DNA of 64,000 nucleotides from Rhizobium leguminosarum. Its GTDB lineage: Bacteria > Pseudomonadota > Alphaproteobacteria > Rhizobiales > Rhizobiaceae. Positions within the stretch are counted from its first letter, which is position 1; each line of letters starts with the position of its first letter. The DNA lies in NCBI RefSeq assembly GCF_001679785.1, contig NZ_CP016286.1:3900001-3964000 (forward strand), written 5' to 3'. A model generated the notes under the pieces. That model searched no databases. It saw nothing but the letters and a program-made list of their open reading frames with translations, and had not been told where the DNA came from. A program made the position numbers and the translations under genes. Below, piece after piece: positions 57,262-64,000 of the stretch.

Positions 57262-57461
57262 AATCAACCCCAGCGAGAAATTTGGAAGCAATATTCGACA
57301 GGCAACAAGGTGCCAAAACCGGCTTTAGGAGTCGTTACGAGGCAGCGTTAGTTTTTAGCTAATAGCGACGTGCCGAAGGATTATCCCGCGTACACATTCT
57401 CGGACCTTGGCCCCGTACTGGCTCCAGGATAGGGTCACCGCAGAAACGACAGCGATGACCG

Positions 57462-58895
57462 ATGGCAGCCAAGACAACACTCAATGCGAAAAATCTCGAA
57501 TCCCTTGGTGCACAGCGCCTTGCCGAGCTGCTGATCGAGATCAGCATGGGCAGTGCCGCCCACAAGCGACGGCTTCGAATGGAGCTTGCCGGCAATCACG
57601 GCAGTGCCGAGGTGGCGCGTGAAGTGCGAAAGCGGCTTTCCAGCATTGCCCGTGCTCGCACCGTCATCAACTGGCACAAAGTGAAAGCGCTGAAAAGCGA
57701 TCTGGAAACCCAGCGCAAGACGATTGCAGAAACGGTTGCCGCCGATGATCCCCAGGAGGCTTTCGAACTGATATGGCAGTTCCTCACATTGGCGAATCCG
57801 ATTTTTGAGAGATCCAGCGACAGCAGCGGTTCTCTCATCGAAAGTTTTCATCAGGCTTGCGAGGATGCTGCCGCAATCGCCGCGTCCGCCAAGATCGACT
57901 CCAATGTCCTGGCCGAAAAGGTGTTCAAAGCCGTGCAAGATGATGGTTACGGTCAGTACGACAACCTCATTGCGGCGATGGCGCCCGCTCTCGGTAAGGA
58001 TGGCCTCGATTGTTTGAAGACCCTCTTCGTCCAATGGTCCAAGGAGCCAAACGACAAGCCGGCTAATGACAAGCGCAAGGTCGTCGGCTGGGGCAGCGCA
58101 AGCCCCCTTTACGAAGATGAGATCTTCGGCACGCACCGGGATCTGACGGTGCGCATAGCCTTGCAGGAAATTGCCGACGCCCAGGGCGATGTTGATGCCT
58201 ACATCGCTCAGCAACCCGAGAAAACACGCAGGATGCCGGTGATTGCGGCCGACATCGCCAATCGTCTGGTCTCGGCCGGCCGGGCGAAAGAAGCGCTTGA
58301 GATGCTGAATGAGGTCGATACGAAGAGCCGGGCCATGCCATTCGAATGGCAGCGCGCCCGCGTCGAGACACTCGAGGCCCTGGGGCGGGGAGAGGAGGCT
58401 CAAACCTATCGATGGACGTGCTTCGAGCAGTCGCTGCACGATCAGCATCTCCGCACCTTCCTCAAGCGACTGCCGGACTTCGACGATCTGGAGGCGGAGG
58501 AGAAGGCATTCGCCCATGCCCAGGCTTTCCCGGACGTCCACCAGGCGCTTGCATTTTTCCTGCTTTGGCCGGCACCCGCCGAAGCAGCGAAACTCGTGAT
58601 GAGGCGGAAGGCGGAACTGGACGGCAATCTCTATGAGCTGATGTCGGCGGCGGCCGAAGCTCTGGCGGAGAAACATCCGCTTGCGGCAACCATCGTCTTG
58701 CGCTCCATGATCGATTTCACGCTCGAGAGCGGCCGCTCCAGCCGCTATAAGCATGCGGCGAGGCATCTTGCGGACTGCGCGTCCTTTGCGCCTCATATCG
58801 ATGACTTCGGCAACGCAAGATCCCATGACGCCTATGTCACAGAACTCAAACGTCGGCACGGCAAGAGGTATGGCTTCTGGAGCCTGGTGACCTAA
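57462..58895 (+). CDS. DUF6880-like hypothetical protein
   Basis: 477-residue soluble protein, mainly helical with TPR-like spacing (ADIANRLVSAGRAKEALEML, ARVETLEALGRGEEAQTYRW, AAEALAEKHPLAATIVLRSM). The N-terminal LGAQRLAELLIEISMGSAAH with KRRLRMEL recalls the DUF6880 family, from memory. No catalytic motif is visible. The ATG at 57462 lacks a strong ribosome site. The function is unknown; the repeat-like helices suggest protein binding. Confidence 0.75.
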   Translation: MAAKTTLNAKNLESLGAQRLAELLIEISMGSAAHKRRLRMELAGNHGSAEVAREVRKRLSSIARARTVINWHKVKALKSDLETQRKTIAETVAADDPQEAFELIWQFLTLANPIFERSSDSSGSLIESFHQACEDAAAIAASAKIDSNVLAEKVFKAVQDDGYGQYDNLIAAMAPALGKDGLDCLKTLFVQWSKEPNDKPANDKRKVVGWGSASPLYEDEIFGTHRDLTVRIALQEIADAQGDVDAYIAQQPEKTRRMPVIAADIANRLVSAGRAKEALEMLNEVDTKSRAMPFEWQRARVETLEALGRGEEAQTYRWTCFEQSLHDQHLRTFLKRLPDFDDLEAEEKAFAHAQAFPDVHQALAFFLLWPAPAEAAKLVMRRKAELDGNLYELMSAAAEALAEKHPLAATIVLRSMIDFTLESGRSSRYKHAARHLADCASFAPHIDDFGNARSHDAYVTELKRRHGKRYGFWSLVT

Positions 58896-58929
58896 GTCGC
58901 TTCAGACATCTCACCTCCGGAGGAATTCC

Positions 58930-59490
58930 ATGACCACCATCGCCTGGCACGCCGATCCACTGACTTGGGACAACGGACCCCGCATCTTCGAAGCCTTTCT
59001 GGAGCCGACTTGCCCCTATTCGGTCAGGGCGTTCAACAAGTTCGACGAACTGCTGAGCCAGGCCGGCGAAGACAAGATCACCGTGAAGATCCGCCTGCAG
59101 TCGCAACCTTGGCATATGTATTCGGGCGTCCTCGTCCGCTGCATCATCGCAGCCTCGACGCTGGAAGGCGGCAAGCAGACAGCAAAGAAAGTGATATCAG
59201 CCATTGCCGCCCATCGCGAGGAGTTCGAGTTTGAACGCCATGCCGGCGGCCCGAATATGGATGTAACGCCGAACCAGATCATCGAGCGCTTGGAAGGCTA
59301 CAGCGGCGTCAAGCTGAAGGATGCCCTCGCCATCCCGGATCTCGACCGGGAGATCAAATGGCACTGCAAATATGCCCGGCAGAACGGCATCCATGTCTCG
59401 CCGACCTTCATGATCGACGGGCTGGTGCAGTCCGACATGAGCAGCGGCGACGAGGTTGGATCCTGGGTGAAGAAGGCGCTGGGGAGCTGA
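58930..59490 (+). CDS. DsbA-like thioredoxin-fold protein
   Basis: 186-residue protein with a CPYS motif at residues 28-31 in place of CxxC and the cis-Pro loop HVSPTFMIDG near the C-terminus, both typical of DsbA/HCCA-isomerase-like folds. There is no signal peptide, so it is probably cytoplasmic and not a classical disulfide oxidase. GGAGG is seven bases before the ATG. A decayed copy of its 3' end lies at 61438-61562. Confidence 0.85.
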   Translation: MTTIAWHADPLTWDNGPRIFEAFLEPTCPYSVRAFNKFDELLSQAGEDKITVKIRLQSQPWHMYSGVLVRCIIAASTLEGGKQTAKKVISAIAAHREEFEFERHAGGPNMDVTPNQIIERLEGYSGVKLKDALAIPDLDREIKWHCKYARQNGIHVSPTFMIDGLVQSDMSSGDEVGSWVKKALGS

Positions 59491-59514
59491 CGCTGGCCAT
59501 GTGCCAGAGACTAT
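59386..59514 (+). repeat. direct repeat, left copy (3' end of the DsbA-like gene)
   Basis: About 125 bp from GGCATCCATG through TTCATGATCGACGGGCTGG to GTGCCA just after the stop. It is repeated imperfectly at 61438-61562 in the same orientation. Confidence 0.75.
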
Positions 59515-59620
59515 CAAGGTGAGCCGTCTCGCCGCTGCCCTTATTGTGTTCGTACGGGGATGGAATCAGTAATGAATCTGGGCTAATTGCTTTTTAAGGC
59601 TTTGCTGGTGAACTGCCCTC

Positions 59621-59794
59621 ATGAAAAAGCCGCCCCGCAAGCCTTTCAAACCGCTGCTCGGTGAAGCCTACGAGCCACTTCGCAGCCGACAGCGCCGACG
59701 GCCTAATCCCGCTCAACCAAATCTTCCTCTCGATCGGATGCCGGCACCTATCGCGCCGTGTCGGGCGTCAGTGGGAAGGACACGGTTCAGATGA
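59621..59794 (+). pseudogene. ligD: probable 5' fragment of ATP-dependent DNA ligase D
   Basis: 57-codon frame beginning KKPPRKPFKPLLGEAYEPL, then RSRQRRRPNPAQPNLPLDRM. This strongly recalls the N-terminus of rhizobial LigD, where PAQPNLP-DPMP precedes the ligase domain. Nothing of the ligase, polymerase or nuclease domains follows, so it is a remnant. Its stop overlaps the ATG of the next gene (ATGA). Identification is from memory of the family. Confidence 0.5.
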
Positions 59795-61422
59795 GCGACG
59801 ACCCGAAATTGAATCGTGCCGAAGGTCAGCAATGTCTGCAGCAGACGAGCGACTGCGACATGGTTGCTCGCAAATACCCGAGCCTCGACACTGCGATCTT
59901 GCTGGGGATCCTGTTTATTGCCATCGTCTTCAGGTTTCATAAGATCACCTTACCGCTGGTCGACGGCTTCAGCTGGCGCGAGATAAGCACCGCAATGATG
60001 GCCGACAATTTCCAGCAGCGCAGCTGGAACATCTTCTTTCCGGAGGTCAGCTGGACCGGGCCCGGGCCAAGCTATCAGGGCCGCGAGTTCCAGATCGTCA
60101 GCTATCTCACAGCCTTGCTCTACCAACTCTTCGGCTGGCAGGACTGGTTCGGCCGCGTGGTTGCGGCATTCTTCGGTCTGGTGACGGTGTTTTCGCTCCA
60201 CAGGCTGACGGCGCTATGCTGGAACGAGATGCACGCCCACGCGGCGGCACTTGCCTACGCGCTGATGCCGGCGGCGATCATGATCGACAGCTCCTTTCTT
60301 CCCGATCCCGCGATGCTGGCCTTGGTCACTCTTGGCGTCTGGCTGTTCGCCAAATACTGGGCCGGCGGCAGCGGCTGGCTCTTGCCGCTCGCCACGGTCA
60401 GCTTCTCGCTCGGCGTGCTGTCAAAGCCACCAGGCATCGCGGCCGGCGCCGCCATCTTCTATCTGATGGTCTGCTGGATTCGGGAGAAGAAGCAAAAGCA
60501 GGCGACCTGGGTCTTCCTGTCGGGGCTTTTGAGCCTGGCCATCATCGGCGCTTACTTCAGCTGGGCGATTTATCTCGGCCGCAGCTATCCGCCGTTTCAT
60601 GTCGCCGGCACCGGCGGCTATATCTGGGATTACGGCTTCTGGACTTATGTCAGGGACAGATTCTACTTGAAATCCTTGTGGAACACCTCAGTCTTGTGGT
60701 TCTACGGCTATCCGTTCCTGGTGCTGCTGGCCGTCGGCTTGTGGATACCGCTCAGCCGCGCCGAAGACCCTAAGCAACGCAGCCTTTCGGCCATTCCCTA
60801 TGTGTGGCTGACTGCGGCCATCATCCTCTATCTGGCGGCGGCGGGCGAGATCACCAGCAATGTGTGGAACTTCCATATCTTCCACGTGCCTATCGCGATG
60901 TTCTGCGGCCACGGCGCGCTTCTTCTGGCAACGCTTGCATCGAGAACCGTTCTGACGCCGGCGGTGGTGCTTCGCTCGGTCTTCATCGTGGCCATCGCGC
61001 TTGCCTGGTCGACCTTACCCCTCGTCAGGACGATGAAGAAGCCAATCGCCATGAACGGCAAGCTGCTTGGCGAGGAACTGGCACGGTTGGCGCAACCGGG
61101 CGACCTCGTCGTCGCCATCGCGCCTGAGGTCGGCGATCCCGTCGCAGTCTACTACAGCAGGGCGCGCGGCTGGGTGTTCCCGCCCGGCGGAGGCGATGCG
61201 GAATGGTCGAAATTCGTTGCCGATGACGCCACTGCGATCGCGCAGCTCGAGGAACTGCGCGCGCAGGGCGCGGATCTGTTCGGCGTGGCCAAGAATGCCA
61301 CCGACAAGGAAGGCCGGCTGTTCGTCGAGCATCATGATGGGGTTATCGACCATCTGGACAGGACTGCAACCAAGCTTGCGGATTTACATAATTTGCTGAT
61401 CTATAGGATCACCCGTCCATGA
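59791..61422 (+). CDS. ArnT/PMT-like glycosyltransferase (GT39-type membrane protein)
   Basis: 543-residue membrane protein with about ten helices. The N-terminal helix is LDTAILLGILFIAIVFRFHK, followed by the PLVDGFSWREISTAMMADNF loop carrying the acidic residues typical of ArnT/PMT-type glycosyltransferases, and a C-terminal soluble tail from about residue 410. Such enzymes move sugars from lipid carriers to lipid A, protein or polysaccharide; the acceptor is unknown. AAGGA is ten bases before the ATG at 59791; a GTG 33 bases earlier is an alternative. It lies between duplicated pieces of the DsbA-like gene, suggesting insertion. Confidence 0.8.
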   Translation: MSDDPKLNRAEGQQCLQQTSDCDMVARKYPSLDTAILLGILFIAIVFRFHKITLPLVDGFSWREISTAMMADNFQQRSWNIFFPEVSWTGPGPSYQGREFQIVSYLTALLYQLFGWQDWFGRVVAAFFGLVTVFSLHRLTALCWNEMHAHAAALAYALMPAAIMIDSSFLPDPAMLALVTLGVWLFAKYWAGGSGWLLPLATVSFSLGVLSKPPGIAAGAAIFYLMVCWIREKKQKQATWVFLSGLLSLAIIGAYFSWAIYLGRSYPPFHVAGTGGYIWDYGFWTYVRDRFYLKSLWNTSVLWFYGYPFLVLLAVGLWIPLSRAEDPKQRSLSAIPYVWLTAAIILYLAAAGEITSNVWNFHIFHVPIAMFCGHGALLLATLASRTVLTPAVVLRSVFIVAIALAWSTLPLVRTMKKPIAMNGKLLGEELARLAQPGDLVVAIAPEVGDPVAVYYSRARGWVFPPGGGDAEWSKFVADDATAIAQLEELRAQGADLFGVAKNATDKEGRLFVEHHDGVIDHLDRTATKLADLHNLLIYRITRP

Positions 61423-61858
61423 GAGCCGCGACAATCTGGCATCCATGTTTCGCCGACCTTCATGATCGACGGGCTGGTGCAGCTCGACATGGATGGCGGC
61501 GATGAGGTTGGAGCCTGAAGAAGGCGCTGGGCAACTGAAGCCGACCGTGTGCCAAGATTATTCCACCGGCGTATTTGTCTTCTGCCTAATTCTCTCCAGT
61601 CATGGATATCAGGCAGGACGCATTGCAAGCGGGATAGGCGTTTGCAATCTTTCGAGTTCCGTAATCGACTCTGGTACGGCCCTGGAATGGATGTGATTCT
61701 GCGCCCGCCACGGCAGTAACCCGGCAATCACAAAACACTGAAGCCCGGGAAGCTTATGGTGGAGAGCGTGGGACTCTCTACCAAGTTGGCTGTAACTCGT
61801 TGATATCCAGACACATCATTCGCCATTCGGGTGTTTATCAAACGAGGCATGTCAACAG
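61423..61858. other. decayed stretch after the glycosyltransferase gene
   Basis: About 435 bp with no gene. Contains the second dsbA 3' fragment (61438-61562) and, at 61756-61777, a sequence resembling the 3' end of tRNA-Ser. Confidence 0.6.
61438..61562 (+). repeat. direct repeat, right copy (degenerate dsbA 3' end)
   Basis: Matches 59386-59514 with scattered substitutions and a four-base deletion that breaks the frame (GGTTGGAGCCTGAAGAAGGC against GGTTGGATCCTGGGTGAAGA). Confidence 0.75.
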
Positions 61859-62565
61859 TTATGGCACTTTCAAGAAGCTACAAGTGGCCAGAGTAACTCG
61901 GGCCACCTCTTCCATGAAGAGATCCAAGATGGCTGCCCTTTGGCGAACACGTTCTGCCCACTCCTTCGAGACTCGCCGATAATCAGCATTGTGCTCGCGC
62001 CGCCATCCTGAACCTTCTCTGGCGGTCGCAATTGATTCTGTCAGGAAGATTCGATCGAGTGCCAGGTCTTGAAAACGCTCGTGGTGATGGATCCCATTCC
62101 TTGCTCGTAGTTCTTCATCGAACGAGCGCTCAAACAGCTTGATGAATGGACCTACATCAAGCTGGTAGCCCGGTACTGCGACCTTTACCGCCTTGAAGTG
62201 TTTTTTAAGCCTCTCCTTCATTTCATAAAATCTACTAAAGTACATCTCACAAACATTAGTCAAATGATCGTATTTACTCACCTCTTTGCTCCGGAACGGA
62301 TAGTTCCTGAAGTAATATTCCGTCTGCTTTAAGACGTTTAGCGTTTGGGTCAGCCCCAGGTAGTTCATGATGACGTCGTGTTGAAGCTCAATCTCCGCCG
62401 GAAAAACGAAATCGCCAACCTGTTCTCTGGTAGAAAAGGGATCGTCATAATGCAACGATGGCCGAGGCGCTTTCTCCGGTAATCTTTCCAACCGGGGTGT
62501 TTTTCAAGGGCTGCTATCCAAATGCTGATGGCTCTCGCCATCAGATTCACAGATGTATTGCTCAT
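61859..62565 (-). pseudogene. hypothetical gene, probably broken by a one-base indel
   Basis: The downstream frame (61859-62491) encodes about 210 residues with real-protein character (HYDDPFSTREQVGDFVFPAE, EIELQHDVIMNYLGLTQTLN, GIHHHERFQDLALDRIFLTE) but has no good start. The frame just upstream offers MSNTSVNLMARAISIWIAAL with an ATG at 62565. Adding one base around the five-T run at 62500-62504 joins them into 235 residues. No family recognised. The stretch looks less GC-rich than its neighbours, which suggests transfer. Confidence 0.55.
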
Positions 62566-63269
62566 CCTGAAGCACCTATCGATTCGTATCCCGAATAGCA
62601 TTGCATCTGTCGGCGCTTGACGCATGCGTCGTACCGCATTGAACATGGAAACCCATGACAGAGCTCACAACCCTCCGGCGGTCTTCACAAGGTGCTCCAA
62701 ATGCTGAGCGACACTCGTGACATTGTAGAGCCGCCGTTGACGATAATTTGAGCCCAGCTCGGATACGACACCTCCGGCGCCAAGCCAAACTTTACCCAGC
62801 CAGCCAAATTTGTTGACCACCGCACGCAGGGCTTGAGCAAACTTGCCGCCGCCGCGCTCGGTGCGCTGGAAACATCCACCGTCGCGCCGTCGCGCAGGGC
62901 ACCGAGCGCCAAGCATTTCAGGTGCGGTCTTCGCCTGCCGCGCCGGTTCCGATCGACGGCGACCTCCGGGACTTGATCCGGGAGCTTTCCAGGCGGATTT
63001 CGAAGTGGCGCATCGCGTCTGGAGACTCGGTGCGAAGGTGCCGTTGCGGGGAATCGAATTCACCGGCAAGACGGTGGAGAGTAAACGCAGGACACGCCTC
63101 AATGAGACGACCGAAATCATTCCTAAGGGCATTCGTAGCGGGGTTCGACCAGCAAGGAGCTCGATGGGAACGACAATCTGAAAAGGGGCGTCGCTTTTTC
63201 GATGCGTCAGACATGATTCGCCGGGTATTCTCGTGGGGCGAGACAAAAAAGGCGAATTTCATTTAAATA
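62566..63269. other. gene-poor stretch next to tRNA-Ser
   Basis: About 700 bp in which I find no ORF with a ribosome site and recognisable product on either strand. Probably decayed accessory DNA. Confidence 0.5.
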
Positions 63270-63359
63270 TGGCGGAGAGGGTGGGATTTGAACCCACGAT
63301 ACCCTTGCAGGTATGCCGCATTTCGAGTGCGGTGCATTCGACCACTCTGCCACCTCTCC
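63270..63359 (-). tRNA. tRNA-Ser(CGA)
   Basis: 90-nt tRNA. Acceptor stem GGAGAGG / CCTCTCC, discriminator G and encoded CCA. The anticodon stem CCGCA / TGCGG encloses CTCGAAA, giving anticodon CGA. A long variable arm (ATACC-TGCAA-GGGTAT) marks it as a class II serine tRNA, and the T-loop is GGTTCAAATCC. Its 3' end faces the gene-poor accessory block. Confidence 0.97.
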
Positions 63360-63454
63360 GCGGTCTGGTCGGCGCTTGTTCGGCGCGGGCGTTCTCATAA
63401 CGGGCAAATGACAGGCTGGCAAGCCGAAAAGTCGAAGCATTCCATCCTTTTGCC

Positions 63455-63483
63455 TTGACACCTTTTTGTCACTCGCGTATCTC
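63455..63483 (+). promoter_or_regulatory. predicted sigma-70-type promoter of rplU
   Basis: TTGACA at 63455-63460 (within CCTTGACA, a good alphaproteobacterial -35), a 17-bp spacer, then TATCTC at 63478-63483. It leaves a leader of roughly 170 nt before rplU, in which no riboswitch was recognised. Confidence 0.5.
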
Positions 63484-63663
63484 GGCTGCGCAATAGGTTT
63501 GGAGAAATCCGCGCCTTGGCCGTCCCGCGCTCGCGCGGGGCTTCACCGGCAGGACGAGTTCGAGGATTACACCTCTGAAATCCCTGCTTAACTTCGACTG
63601 ATAAAAAGACAGCCACCTGCTGGATGAGCGGGGAGCGCTGGAACGAACATGAAAGGATAAAAA

Positions 63664-63981
63664 ATGTTCGCAGTCATCAAGACCGGCGGTAAACAGTACC
63701 GTGTGGCAGCCAACGACGTGCTGACCATCGAAAAGCTGGAAGCCACCGCTGGCGACTCCATTGAATTCACCGAAGTGCTCGTGATCGGCGAAGGCGCCGA
63801 CGCTGCGATCGGTGCGCCCTTCGTTACCGGCGCCTCTGTCAAGGCAGAAGTCGTCGAACAGAACCGCGGCAAGAAGGTCATCGCCTTCAAGAAGCGCCGC
63901 CGTCAGAATTCGAAGCGTTCGCGCGGCCATCGTCAGCATCACACGGTCGTCCGTATCACGGACATCGTGGCTGCCAAGTAA
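63664..63981 (+). CDS. rplU: 50S ribosomal protein L21
   Basis: 105-residue L21, starting [20 protein letters not shown], with the basic C-terminal [20 protein letters not shown] that binds 23S rRNA. AGGA lies a few bases upstream of the ATG. In rhizobia rpmA and obg follow; they would lie beyond the window. Confidence 0.97.
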   Translation: MFAVIKTGGKQYRVAANDVLTIEKLEATAGDSIEFTEVLVIGEGADAAIGAPFVTGASVKAEVVEQNRGKKVIAFKKRRRQNSKRSRGHRQHHTVVRITDIVAAK

Positions 63982-64000
63982 GATCAACGGGACAAGGTTT

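Noticed and set aside
61859..62491. Hypothetical gene at 62 kb as an abortive-infection or toxin-antitoxin component
   Set aside because: Its helical character and location in accessory DNA are suggestive, but no motif or partner gene supports a defence role.
62665..63246. 193-codon minus-strand frame next to tRNA-Ser
   Set aside because: No ribosome site, no recognised domain, and alternative frames of equal length on both strands.

Overview
The window is GC-rich chromosomal DNA from an alphaproteobacterium, almost certainly Rhizobium close to R. leguminosarum / R. etli. The pyruvate carboxylase is 1154 residues long, as in R. etli, and very similar to it. The gene order rpoH - carD - fdxA - S4 protein - Suv3-like helicase - phbB/phbA - phaR - rpmF, followed further on by pyc - expR-like - ndvA and ndvB, matches the rhizobial chromosomal core. 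Rhizobial palindromic intergenic repeats occur at several places. No plasmid replication genes, CRISPR array or intact insertion sequence was seen.

Layout. 1-7 kb: a partial rpoH, carD, a 7Fe ferredoxin, an S4 RNA-binding protein and a long Suv3-type helicase, all on the minus strand. 6.27-7.07 kb: a gene-free stretch with fifteen GANTC (CcrM) sites and three copies of a fixed-geometry repeat. 7.07-7.85 kb: three small envelope proteins. 7.9-11.5 kb: the PHB block (phbB, phbA, divergent phaR), a small membrane protein and rpmF. 11.6-18.7 kb: GST, mtgA, ispA, hisC, ispG, an MFS exporter and a DeoR regulator. 18.9-21.7 kb: an EamA remnant and a polar amino-acid ABC operon. 21.9-27 kb: an FMN reductase, pyc and an ExpR-like LuxR regulator. 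27.4-40.5 kb: the cyclic beta-1,2-glucan region, with exporter ndvA, an IS5-family remnant, a VOC protein, an OpgC-type acyltransferase and the very large synthase ndvB. ndvB carries a one-base frameshift near its 3' end. 41.8-48.1 kb: a peptide ABC operon with an M19 dipeptidase. 48.4-52 kb: a sugar/polyol ABC operon. 52.3-63.3 kb: accessory-looking DNA, with DUF1993, a frameshifted sulfatase-family hydrolase, galE, ThuA-like, GNAT, DUF2934 and DUF6880-like genes, a DsbA-like gene, a ligD remnant, a glycosyltransferase flanked by duplicated dsbA sequence and a broken hypothetical gene. This block ends at the 3' end of a tRNA-Ser(CGA) gene. 63.66 kb to the end: rplU.

How the genes work together. 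PhbA and PhbB make 3-hydroxybutyryl-CoA for storage polyester and PhaR regulates the process; pyc feeds the TCA cycle. NdvB, NdvA and OpgC would synthesise, export and probably succinylate periplasmic cyclic glucan, which matters for osmotic adaptation and nodule invasion. The three ABC systems take up polar amino acids, peptides (with a dipeptidase to hydrolyse them) and a sugar or polyol.

Three genes (ndvB, the sulfatase and the hypothetical gene at 62 kb) are each restored by a single-base correction, two of them probably in short homopolymers. Uncorrected sequencing errors are therefore as likely as true inactivation. Start codons were chosen by Shine-Dalgarno spacing and family alignment; several genes use TTG or GTG.
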